A DNA stretch of 64,000 nt from Candidatus Gastranaerophilales bacterium (lineage in GTDB: Bacteria; Cyanobacteriota; Vampirovibrionia; Gastranaerophilales; Gastranaerophilaceae), in contig CALUXU010000009.1 in the NCBI GenBank assembly GCA_944324825.1, positions 1 through 64,000 on the forward strand, written 5' to 3'. The translations under genes and the position numbers were made by a program. Shown piece after piece: positions 44,038 to 52,634 of this stretch. The number at the start of each line of letters is the position of its first letter. The first letter of the stretch is position 1. The notes beneath the pieces are model-generated. The model did no database searches. It was not told the DNA's origin and saw only the letters and a program-made list of their open reading frames with translations.

Positions 44038-44469
44038 CTATATATTAGTTTCATAACCTAAGATTTTTGAAGAAATAATGCTGGCAAGGGTTTTTACTTC
44101 TGATTTTAACCCGTGTTTCGCTTCGATTACTTCACCTTCAGTTTGTGCCTGTGCAATGGCAATTTCTTTTTTAGAAAGATTTTTTTCTGAATCAAGCATT
44201 GCTTCTTTTTTAGCTTTGTATTCATTCAGGATTTTTTGATAAGTTTCTCTTGAAGATTTTTGAGCTTTTTCAATACTTGCGGCTTGCCATTTTTGAAGCG
44301 AGTCAAGTTTTTCCAAAGCTGTTTTTGACTTCATATTATTATTATCGATTAAATCTCTTCTTTCTCTGACAATTCTTTCAAGCGGTTTATAAAGAATAGC
44401 GTTCATAATAATCATAAATATTACGAAACTAACCATTGCTATGAAAAAAGTTGCATTAAACTCTAACAT
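44038..44469 (-). CDS. ATP synthase b' subunit
   Basis: This is the second b-type stalk protein. The product has 143 residues. FNATFFIAMVSFVIFMIIMN is the membrane helix, then AILYKPLERIVRERRDLIDN is the conserved start of the stalk, followed by a coiled coil. The order c, b', b, delta, alpha is that of the cyanobacterial atp1 operon, so b' is the natural reading of this first b-type gene. Confidence 0.88.
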   Translation of the reverse strand: MLEFNATFFIAMVSFVIFMIIMNAILYKPLERIVRERRDLIDNNNMKSKTALEKLDSLQKWQAASIEKAQKSSRETYQKILNEYKAKKEAMLDSEKNLSKKEIAIAQAQTEGEVIEAKHGLKSEVKTLASIISSKILGYETNI

Positions 44470-44488
44470 GTTCTTTTCCTTTTTTGAA

Positions 44489-44516
44489 TAAAAGGCGAGA
44501 ATTTCTCGCCTTTTTA
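44489..44516 (-). terminator. Terminator-like hairpin between atpE and the b' gene
   Basis: On the minus strand AAAAAGGCGAGAA and TTCTCGCCTTTT form a long stem with almost no loop, followed by TTTTATTC. It may partially terminate or stabilise the upstream atpE message so that more c subunit is made than b'. Confidence 0.55.
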
Positions 44517-44521
44517 TAAAA

Positions 44522-44773
44522 CTATTTAGCGAATACTAACAATAAAGCGATGAATAACGCATAGATTGAAGTTGCTTCAGCTAAGCCGGCACCGATAATG
44601 AAGTTTTTGAAAGCTTCACCTTTAATTTCAGGTTGTCTTGCAACAGCGTCTAAAACACCTTTAGTTGCGATACCGATACCGATACCACCACCGAATACGC
44701 CTAATGCAGCAAGACCTGCACCTAATTGTGCTGCGTTAAAATCAAATGATGTTGCTAATTGTTCTACTGCCAT
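44522..44773 (-). CDS. atpE: ATP synthase c subunit
   Basis: The c-ring subunit is the ion-driven rotor. The product has 83 residues with two membrane helices. Helix 1 has the GGGIGIGIATKGVLDAVARQ pattern and the RQP loop. Helix 2 has the ion-carrying Glu in GAGLAEATSIYALFIALLLV. The Gln that marks sodium-type rings in helix 1 (GQG) is Ile here, which favours protons, though this is inference. GGAGAAA lies before the ATG. Confidence 0.96.
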   Translation of the reverse strand: MAVEQLATSFDFNAAQLGAGLAALGVFGGGIGIGIATKGVLDAVARQPEIKGEAFKNFIIGAGLAEATSIYALFIALLLVFAK

Positions 44774-44883
44774 AAATTTTTCTCCTTTATTTACTTGTCA
44801 AGTGACTGAGTGATTTCTTGATTGACTAATCAAATTTTAATGTATAAATAAAACCTTTAAATTTATTTCTATTTCATTTACCC

Positions 44884-45588
44884 CTACTCTTCTTCGTTTA
44901 CTGCCATCGTGATGTATGTTGTAGATAACAGAGCAAATACTAATGCTTGGATTAGAGCTACGAACAATTCAAATAACATAAACGGCAAAGGTAAGAAGTA
45001 GGCTAACATTCCTAAGAATGTCATAACCATGATTTCTCCGGCTAATATGTTAGCAAAAAGTCGGAGAGCCAGAGAGAACGGACGAACAAACAATTCAAGC
45101 CCGTCAATCAATGTAGTCATAATTCCGCCGACAGACCAGCCGTGGAAGAAGAACTTCATTGCTCCGTGTTTTTTAATACCGTAGTAGATATAGTATATAG
45201 AAACAACGATTGCCATAGCGGCAGTCATGTTAATATCATTGTTAGGGGAAGCGAGTTCACCGGATTTAAGGTGGATTATTCTCAACGGGATTTGACCTAC
45301 AAGGTTTGCGGTGAGAATAAACATAAACAGCGTTAAAATAAGCGGATTATGTTTTTTGGATTCTTCTTCACCCATACCGCTGCTTGTTATTTGCGAGAAG
45401 TAATTAATAATACTTTCGCCTACGTATTGTAGTTTAGTCGGGATAACAGATGCATTTCTGATAATCATGATTGCAAAAATAATAAGAATTCCCATAGATA
45501 ACCACATGGTTAATAGGGTATCCATATTACAAGAAATGCTGTGTCCTGCTAAAACCTTTGTTACTATCCAGTGGCTGCTTTCACTCAT
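44884..45588 (-). CDS. atpB: ATP synthase a subunit
   Basis: This is the proton-channel subunit of Fo. The product has 234 residues with five to six membrane helices. The essential Arg is in PFSLALRLFANILAGEIMVM, and ALIQALVFALLSTTYITMAV is the conserved last helix. NLVGQIPLRI is also present. It is the first gene of the cluster on this strand; no atpI is seen upstream. Confidence 0.96.
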   Translation of the reverse strand: MSESSHWIVTKVLAGHSISCNMDTLLTMWLSMGILIIFAIMIIRNASVIPTKLQYVGESIINYFSQITSSGMGEEESKKHNPLILTLFMFILTANLVGQIPLRIIHLKSGELASPNNDINMTAAMAIVVSIYYIYYGIKKHGAMKFFFHGWSVGGIMTTLIDGLELFVRPFSLALRLFANILAGEIMVMTFLGMLAYFLPLPFMLFELFVALIQALVFALLSTTYITMAVNEEE

Positions 45589-45696
45589 AAAAACACTCTT
45601 TTCATCTTCTTATTATTGTAACATTTCGACTTGAGTGTATCACAAGAAAATTCTTTTTGCAATAATCAATATCAATTATTATCTCGTTTTGCAGAA

Positions 45697-46035
45697 TTAA
45701 TCTTCTTTATTTTCCCATTTTTTAGGGTCAAATTTTATATCCTTAAGAGTGATTCGCAGGGAGCGCATATATGGTTTCATTTTTTCTATTATCGTTTGTT
45801 TTCTAAGAGCCAATTCCTGACCGACGATTGCATTTGCGCAGGATACAATCATGACCCCGCCGTAGGTCATTCCGTAGGGTTTTGATTTTGTACTGAATTT
45901 TTCTCCGACGACTTTGCCCCAAAATTTATACAAATTACAGCGTGTGATTCCTTTTTTTATATCTTTGTTTTCCAACAAATCGGCAATCACATTGTCTATG
46001 CCTTCAAAATCAGTATAGAGAACTTTTTTGGTCAA
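45697..46035 (-). CDS. DUF721 (DciA-like) protein
   Basis: The product has 112 residues. LYKFWGKVVGEKFSTKSKPY, GVMIVSCANAIVGQELALRK and IIEKMKPYM follow the DUF721 pattern (W..vVG.......P....g.L.v...s....qel). Members include DciA, which loads the replicative helicase in bacteria that lack DnaC, so a replication role is possible. The start seems to be a TTG at 46035 with AGGGG upstream. Confidence 0.75.
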   Translation of the reverse strand: MTKKVLYTDFEGIDNVIADLLENKDIKKGITRCNLYKFWGKVVGEKFSTKSKPYGMTYGGVMIVSCANAIVGQELALRKQTIIEKMKPYMRSLRITLKDIKFDPKKWENKED

Positions 46036-46085
46036 AAATTTTATACCCCTGAAATTTTTCTGCTTATTTGTGATAATATTATATA

Positions 46086-47048
46086 ATGAAATTTAATCAA
46101 CTGGAAGAATTAATCAAAAATTCAAAGAAGATATTGATTGTGTCGCATATAAATCCGGATGGTGATGCTATCGGTTCTGTAAGTTCAATGTATACGACAA
46201 TCTACGATAATTTTAAAAAGAAATCAGATATTCTGGTTATCGGGCATTTGCCTAATTGTTATAAATCTTTGCCAAATATTGATAAAGCAGAATTCAAATT
46301 TAACGATTCAATGGTTTATGATTTGGTCATAACGTTGGATGTTGCTTCTCTTGACAGGCTTTCTAACGCTAAGATACTTTTTGATAAAGCCGTTAAAACC
46401 ATTAATATAGACCATCACAAAACTAATAACGGTTTTGGTGATATAAACGTGGTATCCCCTGAAGCAAGCTCCACGGGAGAGGTTTTGCTCGGGATTTATA
46501 ACGAACAAAATTGGGAGATTTCGCTTGATTCGGCTGTCGGGTTATATACGGCAATCCTTACGGATACAGGCGGATTCAGATATGAAAACACTTCTGAAAA
46601 TGTTTTCAAATCCGCCGCACAGCTTGTCAAAATCGGGATAAACCCGAACGAAATATACAAGAATTGCTATGAAAAAAAATCTAAGAATTTTGTTATGTTT
46701 CAAAACTACTGTATAAATAAAGCAGTATTTGTTGATGATGACAAAATTGCTTATTCGACTGTATACAAAAAAGATATTGAAAAATTTCACGGCGAAGAAG
46801 ATTTTACGGAGGGTCTTGTTGAAATCTTACGTGCTATTGATACAACAGATATTGCTTTCCTTGCAAAGGAGATTGATTCAAAGACTACAAAAATTTCTAT
46901 GCGCAGTAAAAAATCCGATGTTGCAGATATATGCTCCGTATTCGGCGGCGGCGGTCATACCTTTGCGGCAGGATGTACCGTCAAAACAAATGTTGAGGGT
47001 GCAGTAAAAAGAATACTCAAAACCATAGAGGAGAAATCTAATGGGTAA
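46086..47048 (+). CDS. nrnA: DHH-family bifunctional oligoribonuclease/PAP phosphatase (NrnA)
   Basis: NrnA degrades nanoRNA and dephosphorylates pAp. The product has 320 residues. The DHH motifs are ILIVSHINPDGDAIGSVSSM, ITLDVASLDRL, TINIDHHKTNNGFGDI and YTAILTDTGGFRYENTS. The DHHA1 domain ends in SVFGGGGHTFAAGCTVKTNV. It overlaps the following yihY-type gene by 8 bases. Confidence 0.92.
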   Translation: MKFNQLEELIKNSKKILIVSHINPDGDAIGSVSSMYTTIYDNFKKKSDILVIGHLPNCYKSLPNIDKAEFKFNDSMVYDLVITLDVASLDRLSNAKILFDKAVKTINIDHHKTNNGFGDINVVSPEASSTGEVLLGIYNEQNWEISLDSAVGLYTAILTDTGGFRYENTSENVFKSAAQLVKIGINPNEIYKNCYEKKSKNFVMFQNYCINKAVFVDDDKIAYSTVYKKDIEKFHGEEDFTEGLVEILRAIDTTDIAFLAKEIDSKTTKISMRSKKSDVADICSVFGGGGHTFAAGCTVKTNVEGAVKRILKTIEEKSNG

Positions 47049-47919
47049 AGCAACGGATTTTCTGGTAAGGACGGTAAAATCTATTATTGATAACGATTTT
47101 TCCGGCATGGCGGCCGAAATGAGTTATATGCTTGTTATCGGGATTTTTCCTATGTTGTTATTTTTGATGTCACTTTTTACTTTAATCGGTAAAAATTATT
47201 TTATGAATCCGTTATTTATTTTTATGGAGCGAGTCATGCCGGACGACACTATTAGACTTATTATAAGTGTTTTAAATCAGGTGTTAGGCTTCCAAAAAGG
47301 TACAACTGTTGCGATAGCCGGTCTTTTGATAACGTTATTTATGTCAATGAATGCTTTATCCGTAATTATTAAAGGTTTAAACAGGGCTTATAAAGTTGAA
47401 GAAACAAGGGCATTTATATATACAAGATTTTTATCGCTTCTGATGGTTATAGTAAATACATTAGTATTATTTTTGAGTATAAATACAATTATTTTCGGGA
47501 AGGTTATCATAAGATTTTTGACTGCGTTTATTAATCTGGCTCCCGATGTTGCAAATATGCTTCTGGTTATCAGATGGCCGATTGCTTTTATGGCATTATT
47601 TTTGATGGCATTTTTGCAGTATTATATTTTTCCTGACGTAAGCTGGTCTGACAGATTAAAACGAAAAAGTGCGCTTCCGGGGACTATTTTCTTCTGTATC
47701 ACCTGGTTGATTGCATCGGGCGGATTTTCGATATACGTTAACAAGCTTCATACGTACAACTTTGTATACGGAACGATTGCGGCATTTGCAATGTTAATGG
47801 TTTGGTTTTACTTTACTTCCATGTTGATATTGATAGGCGGAGAAATTAATTCTCAGGTACACGATAAACTTGAACAAGATGAATTAATTGCTATAATGAA
47901 CGCTGAAAACGAGGAGTAA
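47041..47919 (+). CDS. YihY/BrkB-type inner membrane protein
   Basis: The product has 292 residues with about six membrane helices. FSGMAAEMSYMLVIGIFPML, NQVLGFQKGTTVAIAGLLIT, MSMNALSVIIKGLNRAYKVE and TYNFVYGTIAAFAMLMVWFY, then FTSMLILIGGEINSQV are typical of the YihY/BrkB family. The cellular role of the family is not settled. It is translationally coupled to nrnA. A bidirectional terminator follows. Confidence 0.9.
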   Translation: MGKATDFLVRTVKSIIDNDFSGMAAEMSYMLVIGIFPMLLFLMSLFTLIGKNYFMNPLFIFMERVMPDDTIRLIISVLNQVLGFQKGTTVAIAGLLITLFMSMNALSVIIKGLNRAYKVEETRAFIYTRFLSLLMVIVNTLVLFLSINTIIFGKVIIRFLTAFINLAPDVANMLLVIRWPIAFMALFLMAFLQYYIFPDVSWSDRLKRKSALPGTIFFCITWLIASGGFSIYVNKLHTYNFVYGTIAAFAMLMVWFYFTSMLILIGGEINSQVHDKLEQDELIAIMNAENEE

Positions 47920-47945
47920 GTGCAGTATAGTTATGTATAATTTAT

Positions 47946-47979
47946 AAAAAAGCGAGGACTTGTGGTCTCTCGCTTTTTT
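47946..47979. terminator. Bidirectional terminator
   Basis: AAAAAAGCGAG and CTCGCTTTTTT form the stem with a 12-base loop. It lies between the convergent yihY-type and Cys-rich genes. Confidence 0.85.
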
Positions 47980-47986
47980 ATGCTTC

Positions 47987-48358
47987 TTATTGTTCTGTAA
48001 CTTCTTGTAATTTATCGCAAGCATTGCAATCAGGCATTGGTTTACAGTTATTGTCGCAAGGCGCAACTGTTTTTTGGCAAGGGTTGCAAGGATTACATTG
48101 TGCTTTTTGTTCGCAAGGGTCACATTTTGGTTTGCAAGTGTCGCATTTATCCTTTTTACAAGGATCGCATTTGTCTTTGCATTTACATTTAGGTTTGCAA
48201 GGGTCACAGCAATCTTTCTTACAAACTTTTTCACATTTTGAACAGCTGCTGTTGCCCCAGTTTGCAGGGTTTAAACTGCTCCAGCTGAAAGCGTGAGATG
48301 CTGTTGTACTAACGGCCATTGCAACTAATAATGTTGTAGCTAATAAAGTTTTTTTCAT
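47987..48358 (-). CDS. Secreted Cys-rich protein
   Basis: The product has 123 residues. MKKTLLATTLLVAMAVSTTA-SHA is a signal peptide. The mature part holds about 25 cysteines, mostly in CxxC, CKxxC and DPCKxxC arrangements (CSKCEKVCKKDCCDPCKPKC, KCDPCKKDKCDTCKPKCDPC). It differs from the Cys-rich protein at 376 in its repeat type (DPCK rather than CTCPNC) but may serve a similar envelope or metal role. GGAGATATT precedes the ATG. Confidence 0.75.
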   Translation of the reverse strand: MKKTLLATTLLVAMAVSTTASHAFSWSSLNPANWGNSSCSKCEKVCKKDCCDPCKPKCKCKDKCDPCKKDKCDTCKPKCDPCEQKAQCNPCNPCQKTVAPCDNNCKPMPDCNACDKLQEVTEQ

Positions 48359-48505
48359 AATATCTCCTTATCTTTTTTCGACCATCTGTGTCGCACATTT
48401 TCATGTTACAAACCCAAACAAATATAACTATTCCCCAACAGGGGATAACAAGAAGAATAATTTTTTCCTTTGATGTATAATAATTTTAAAAATGAGGTTT
48501 AGAAA

Positions 48506-50500
48506 ATGAGTAAATATTTATTAGAAATAGGCGTAGAAGAATTACCATACAAGTTTATACCATCTGCTGTAAGTCAGCTGCAGGAAAGTTTCGGCAAATT
48601 TTTGGATAATAACCATATAGAATTCGGGGATATAAATGTTTATGCAACTCCGAGAAGATTAACCGTTATAATAAACGGTTTAGCTGATGCACAGCCGGAT
48701 TCCGAAAAAGTTTTTAAAGGTCCTATTAAAAAGATTGCTTATGACGAAAACGGAAATCTTACAAAGGCCGGAGAAGGTTTTGCAAAGAAAAACGGAATTA
48801 ATCCTGATGATTTGTATGTAGAAGATGATTACGTTTATGCAAAAGTATTTACAAAAGGCAAGGATACTAAATCAATCCTTACCGATAATATTTCAAATCT
48901 TATTTTAAAACTCCAAGGTTCACATTTTATGAGATGGGCATCTCATGATGAAAAATTTTCACGTCCTATAAGATGGATTGTATCTGTTTATAACAATGAA
49001 GAATTACCTGTTCAAATACTTGATATAAAATCTTCAAGATTTTCAAGAGGGCATCGTTCTTATACGGCGCCTGTGGAAATTAAAAATATAGATGATTACA
49101 AAGATGAATTAAGAAAAGCTTATGTAATTGTAGACCAGAATGAACGTCAGGCAAAAATAGTTGAATTGGCAAAATCAGAATCCGAAAAAATAGGCGCAAC
49201 AACCAGAATTTCGGATGATTTACTGGAAGAGGTTACATATATTTGTGAATGGCCGGTTGCGGTTGTTTGCAGTTTTGATGAAGAATTTCTTACAATTCCT
49301 GATGAAGTAACCATTACGGTTATGGAATCTCATCAAAGATATTTTGCATTGTTTAAAGACGGAAAACTGACCAACAAGTTTATAACGATAGCAAACTATA
49401 TAGGCGATGATTTTTCTAATATTCAAGCCGGCAACCTCAGAGTTATCAAGGCAAGACTAGACGATGCCGTATTCTTTGTTAAAAACGATACCAAAAAACC
49501 TCTGGAAGGTTATGTGGAAAATCTTAAAGGTATGACTTTCCAAAAAGGTATGGGCTCTGTTTACGATAAAACACAAAGAATTATCAAGTTATCAAAATTA
49601 ATAGCATCTTCTGTCGGGGTGGAAAACCTTGATAATATTATAAGAACAGCGTATTTGTGTAAAGCTGATTTGGCAACCAACCTTGTGTTTGAATTTACTG
49701 AATTGCAAGGTTATATCGGTTCCGACTATGCAAAATTGAACGGTGAACCTCAAGGGGTTGTAGAAGGAATAAAAGAACATTATTTCCCTCTAAATGCTGA
49801 TAGTGAACTTGCAAAATCAGTCGAAGGCCAGGTTGTGGGTATTGCTGATAAGATAGATACAATTTGTGCGGTATTCGCATCAGGTAAAAAACCTACCGGT
49901 TCATCTGACCCGTTGGGTGTAAGACGTGCGGCGCTCGGAATTATAAAAACAATTATAGAAAACAAACTGAATATTAATATATCAGATTTGATTAAATCAG
50001 CATTAGAACTTTTACCGGTTCAAGCGGAATGTCAGAACGATATTGAAGAATTCTTTGTTCAAAGATTAATTATTCTGCTTGGCGATGAATACAAAAAAGA
50101 TGTGTTAGAAAGCTGTTTGAATAATAATCCGCTTTCAAATCTTTCTGATTACATGGTTAGAGTCAATGTTATTTCGCAGCTTGATAATCCGATGATTGTT
50201 GAAAATGCGAACAGAGTTATAAGAATCCTGAAGGATACTTCTTTTGACTCGGTAGATGAGGCTTTATTTGCTGACGATGCGGAAAAGAAACTATATGAAG
50301 GAATGAAAGAAATTAAATTCTCAAACGATTACAGCGATTATCTCAAACAGTTAATAGGTTTGAATGCGCTGATAGATAATTTCTTTGAAAAAGTCCTTGT
50401 TATGGATAAAGACGAAAAAATTAAAAATAACAGAATCGGACTTTTGACGGAATTAAAGAAAGACTATGAGAAAATAGCGGATTTTTCAAAGCTTCATTAG
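48506..50500 (+). CDS. glyS: Glycine--tRNA ligase beta subunit
   Basis: This is the large chain of the bacterial alpha2beta2 glycyl-tRNA synthetase. The product has 664 residues. YLLEIGVEELPYKFIPSAVS, ATPRRLTVIINGLAD, LQGSHFMRWASHDEKFSRPI, then RWIVSVYN, and IADKIDTICAVFASGKKPTG then SSDPLGVRRAALGIIKTI are diagnostic. The alpha subunit gene glyQ is not beside it and must be elsewhere. GAGG precedes the ATG. Confidence 0.96.
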   Translation: MSKYLLEIGVEELPYKFIPSAVSQLQESFGKFLDNNHIEFGDINVYATPRRLTVIINGLADAQPDSEKVFKGPIKKIAYDENGNLTKAGEGFAKKNGINPDDLYVEDDYVYAKVFTKGKDTKSILTDNISNLILKLQGSHFMRWASHDEKFSRPIRWIVSVYNNEELPVQILDIKSSRFSRGHRSYTAPVEIKNIDDYKDELRKAYVIVDQNERQAKIVELAKSESEKIGATTRISDDLLEEVTYICEWPVAVVCSFDEEFLTIPDEVTITVMESHQRYFALFKDGKLTNKFITIANYIGDDFSNIQAGNLRVIKARLDDAVFFVKNDTKKPLEGYVENLKGMTFQKGMGSVYDKTQRIIKLSKLIASSVGVENLDNIIRTAYLCKADLATNLVFEFTELQGYIGSDYAKLNGEPQGVVEGIKEHYFPLNADSELAKSVEGQVVGIADKIDTICAVFASGKKPTGSSDPLGVRRAALGIIKTIIENKLNINISDLIKSALELLPVQAECQNDIEEFFVQRLIILLGDEYKKDVLESCLNNNPLSNLSDYMVRVNVISQLDNPMIVENANRVIRILKDTSFDSVDEALFADDAEKKLYEGMKEIKFSNDYSDYLKQLIGLNALIDNFFEKVLVMDKDEKIKNNRIGLLTELKKDYEKIADFSKLH

Positions 50501-50727
50501 TATTTTAATCAGCATAATTTAATTCCTTTGAATGAATTAGATTAGTTGCATTGAATAAAAATGCGATGTATAATAAGTAGTCGGTAATGATATACTTTGT
50601 AGTCCGTTTCAGTGTATATTGTTGCAGATTTGTACATTATTAAGAAATATGAAAATAATTTTAATGCTCGAAAACCTTTATAGGCAAAGAGTTTCAGCGA
50701 TTGAGTGTAAAAAATACATTTAATTAC

Positions 50728-50761
50728 TAGCAAAATTATTTTTTTTCATGCTTTTTATAAT
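50728..50761 (+). promoter_or_regulatory. Promoter-like TAGCAAAA/CATGC/TATAAT block
   Basis: TAGCAAAA (50728-50735), a long T-run, TTTTCATGC (50743-50751) and TATAAT (50756-50761). The CATGC to TATA gap is 4 bases, as in the blocks before the nucleotidyltransferase genes. The predicted start is near 50768, which places the ATG at 50748 upstream of the mRNA. Confidence 0.5.
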
Positions 50762-50831
50762 TGCGGTAGGATATGCTTATATAAACAGAGACACATCACT
50801 GAGCAGGCAAACGCAACGAGAGGTAACTCAG

Positions 50832-51260
50832 ATGGTAGATAACAGGGCCGCTGGCTTCTACGGAATATCGGGTGCTTTGAATTTTAAAAGTGGTGATATC
50901 TCGGGAACAGCAGCGAAAACAAATGAAGAAAAAGCAGGAACTGATGCCGAATATATGCGATTAGAAAAAGAAAACGGCGGTCAGAAGGAAGCTGCTAAGT
51001 ATAGCGACAAGAGCGCACAATTAAATGCGACTTTAAGTTCTCTTGCTATGCTCAATATTTCTTCTATAATCAGCTCTAAGCTCCCGAAACTCAAACAATC
51101 AACTAAGCGTTTTACGGAATTAATAAATGAAACAGAAGAGAAATTAATTACGTTAAACGAAGAGCACGAAAAGAATAAAGAGAAAAAGAACCCGTTTAAA
51201 AAAGAGAATCCGTTTTCAAAGCAGGACAGCGAAGAAGAAGAGGAAGAAGAATATTATTAA
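50832..51260 (+). CDS. Hypothetical coiled-coil protein
   Basis: The product has 142 residues from the ATG at 50832 (GAGAGG upstream). I prefer it to the ATG at 50748, which overlaps the predicted promoter. MVDNRAAGFYGISGALNFKS and DISGTAAKTNEEKAG are followed by a charged helix (AEYMRLEKENGGQKEAAKYS), a small hydrophobic patch (LSSLAMLNISSIISSKLPKL) and a coiled coil ending in KKNPFKKENPFSKQDSEEEE. No family is recognised. It has its own promoter and terminator. Confidence 0.5.
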   Translation: MVDNRAAGFYGISGALNFKSGDISGTAAKTNEEKAGTDAEYMRLEKENGGQKEAAKYSDKSAQLNATLSSLAMLNISSIISSKLPKLKQSTKRFTELINETEEKLITLNEEHEKNKEKKNPFKKENPFSKQDSEEEEEEEYY

Positions 51261-51289
51261 AAAGAACTTGAGATTCCAAGTTCTTTTTT
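51259..51289 (+). terminator. Intrinsic terminator
   Basis: AAAAAGAACTTG and CAAGTTCTTTTTT form a stem with a short loop and T-run, right after the stop codon of the coiled-coil gene. Confidence 0.85.
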
Positions 51290-51338
51290 AATTATGTTAT
51301 TTTACAATTATCAAGATTTAAAAGTGGGAGTTATTCGG

Positions 51339-51369
51339 TTGACAAATTTAGAAACATAGTAAATAATAT
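51339..51369 (+). promoter_or_regulatory. Promoter of the convergent antisense RNA, copy 3
   Basis: TTGACA (51339-51344), a spacer identical to that of copy 1, and AATAATAT (51362-51369). Confidence 0.7.
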
Positions 51370-51374
51370 ATGTA

Positions 51375-51454
51375 CAGGGTGGCAGCTTGCCAAGCTGACC
51401 AGATGCCCTTAGAGGTTCAGCAGTTCTTATCTATTCAGGTAAGAGCTGCTTTTT
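51375..51454 (+). ncRNA. Candidate antisense RNA, copy 3
   Basis: The first stem is CAGCTT/AAGCTG around GCC. The RNA ends at the terminator AGCAGTTCTTATC-TATTCA-GGTAAGAGCTGCT followed by TTTT. Compared with copy 1 (CGG/CCG), this stem has CAG/CTG at the same place, a compensatory change that keeps pairing. Confidence 0.6.
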
Positions 51455-51507
51455 AATATGTATAAAATCAAAAAAATTAGAAATAATGCTAAATTGAAAT
51501 TATCCAT
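51427..51507 (-). CDS. 26-residue hydrophobic peptide, candidate type I toxin, copy 3
   Basis: The peptide starts MDNFN, continues LALFLIFLILYIL and ends KSSSYLNR. It differs from copy 1 at four positions (I6L, V17I, N20S, G21S). AAAGGGGG (51513-51520) lies 5 bases before the ATG. The ORF end again lies in the terminator stem of the opposing RNA. An integrase gene and an inverted repeat follow on the other side. Confidence 0.7.
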   Translation of the reverse strand: MDNFNLALFLIFLILYILKSSSYLNR

Positions 51508-51603
51508 ATCGGCCCCCTTTCTAGCCGAGAACTAACTCGAGGTTCTTGTTATAATTGTAAGTTAGTTTCGTTTCAATGAGGACATCTTTTACCCTGTGTA
51601 ATT

Positions 51604-51632
51604 ATATTACTATATTTTCTGTTATTTGTCTA
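51604..51632 (-). promoter_or_regulatory. Promoter of the small hydrophobic ORF, copy 3
   Basis: On the minus strand TAGACA (51627-51632), a 17-base spacer and TAATAT (51604-51609), as in copy 1. Confidence 0.7.
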
Positions 51633-51819
51633 TTTTATTAAAGTAAATATATAGGGTTTTAGTTTATAAGGTATACGAAATTTATGGTTTTCCTATTAAA
51701 ATTAACTAAATCCCAGTTAATATTGATTAGTTTTTGCCCTGACAAAATATTATTCTTAATTCAACACGATGAGTTTGCAGAAAATATATATTTCTTGCAA
51801 ACTCCCGGGAACGGTTTCA

Positions 51820-51855
51820 CATCAGGTTGTGTGCTATCTCGCACACGACCTGATG
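51820..51855. repeat. 15-base-pair inverted repeat upstream of the integrase
   Basis: CATCAGGTTGTGTGC and GCACACGACCTGATG are reverse complements except one T/G position, with TATCTC between. There is no T-run. It lies 110 bases before the integrase start and could be an operator, a recombination site or a leader hairpin. Confidence 0.6.
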
Positions 51856-51964
51856 TTCACGCACCTAAGGTCGGATTTGAAAAAGTTCAAAAAAATTGTC
51901 ATTTTTTGACTTTTTCCGCATCCTCCGATGGCACTCACGTGTATTTAAGAAAGGAGTTAAGAAT

Positions 51965-52504
51965 ATGAAAATAGTAGAACCTATCAGGGACAAAAGTGAG
52001 TTAAAAAGAGTAGAAAAGATTTTGGGGAAAAACAAACGGGATTTATTATTTTTTGTTTTGGGTACAAACAGCGGCTTAAGGATATCAGATATTCTGGCAT
52101 TGAATGTTGAAGATGTAAAAGACAAAGAATTTATTGATATAGAAGAGAAAAAGACAGGAAAACAGAAAAAATTTCCGATAAATCAAAAGTTAAAACAGTT
52201 GATTTGTGAATATATTATTGATAAACCGGATGATGATCCTTTGTTTATGACGAAATTTAAAAACCGGCTTGAGCGCTGTAATGCTTATATGATAGTTAAA
52301 ACTGCCTGTCAGGAGGCAGGTATAAAATATAAAATCGGCACACATACGCTACGGAAAACGTTTGGATATCATCATTATCAGCAGTTTAAAGATGTAGTTA
52401 TTTTGCAGAAGATATTTAACCATTCATCTCCGAGTATTACTCTGCGTTATATAGGGATAGAACAGGATGAAATATTTGAGAGTTATCAAAATTTTGTGCT
52501 TTAA
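51965..52504 (+). CDS. Small tyrosine recombinase/integrase
   Basis: The product has 179 residues, the length of a bare catalytic domain, without the usual N-terminal SAM-like DNA-binding domain. The catalytic set is complete by eye: Arg in TNSGLRISDILALNVEDV, Lys in EKKTGKQKKFP, His-x-x-Arg in GTHTLRKTFGYHHYQ, the His of IFNHSSPSITLRYIG and the Tyr of that same motif. AAGGAG precedes the ATG at 51965; the longer reading from 51896 is less likely. No second mobile-element gene is near. It may be a remnant or a domesticated recombinase. Confidence 0.85.
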   Translation: MKIVEPIRDKSELKRVEKILGKNKRDLLFFVLGTNSGLRISDILALNVEDVKDKEFIDIEEKKTGKQKKFPINQKLKQLICEYIIDKPDDDPLFMTKFKNRLERCNAYMIVKTACQEAGIKYKIGTHTLRKTFGYHHYQQFKDVVILQKIFNHSSPSITLRYIGIEQDEIFESYQNFVL

Positions 52505-52634
52505 AAGTTGTTGGGGTTTCTTGAATTGTACCCTATGAACTAAACCTAAACCTCACCTACCCTCTCCTATCAGGAGAGGGTACTGCATAGCTGCTTGACT
52601 ACATGGCTACTTAGCTACTTTCTTCAACGAGATT

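Noticed and set aside
51684-51968. Plus-strand ORF of 94 residues before the integrase
   Set aside because: It runs through the inverted repeat at 51820-51855 and the integrase leader, lacks a ribosome-binding site and has no coherent composition.
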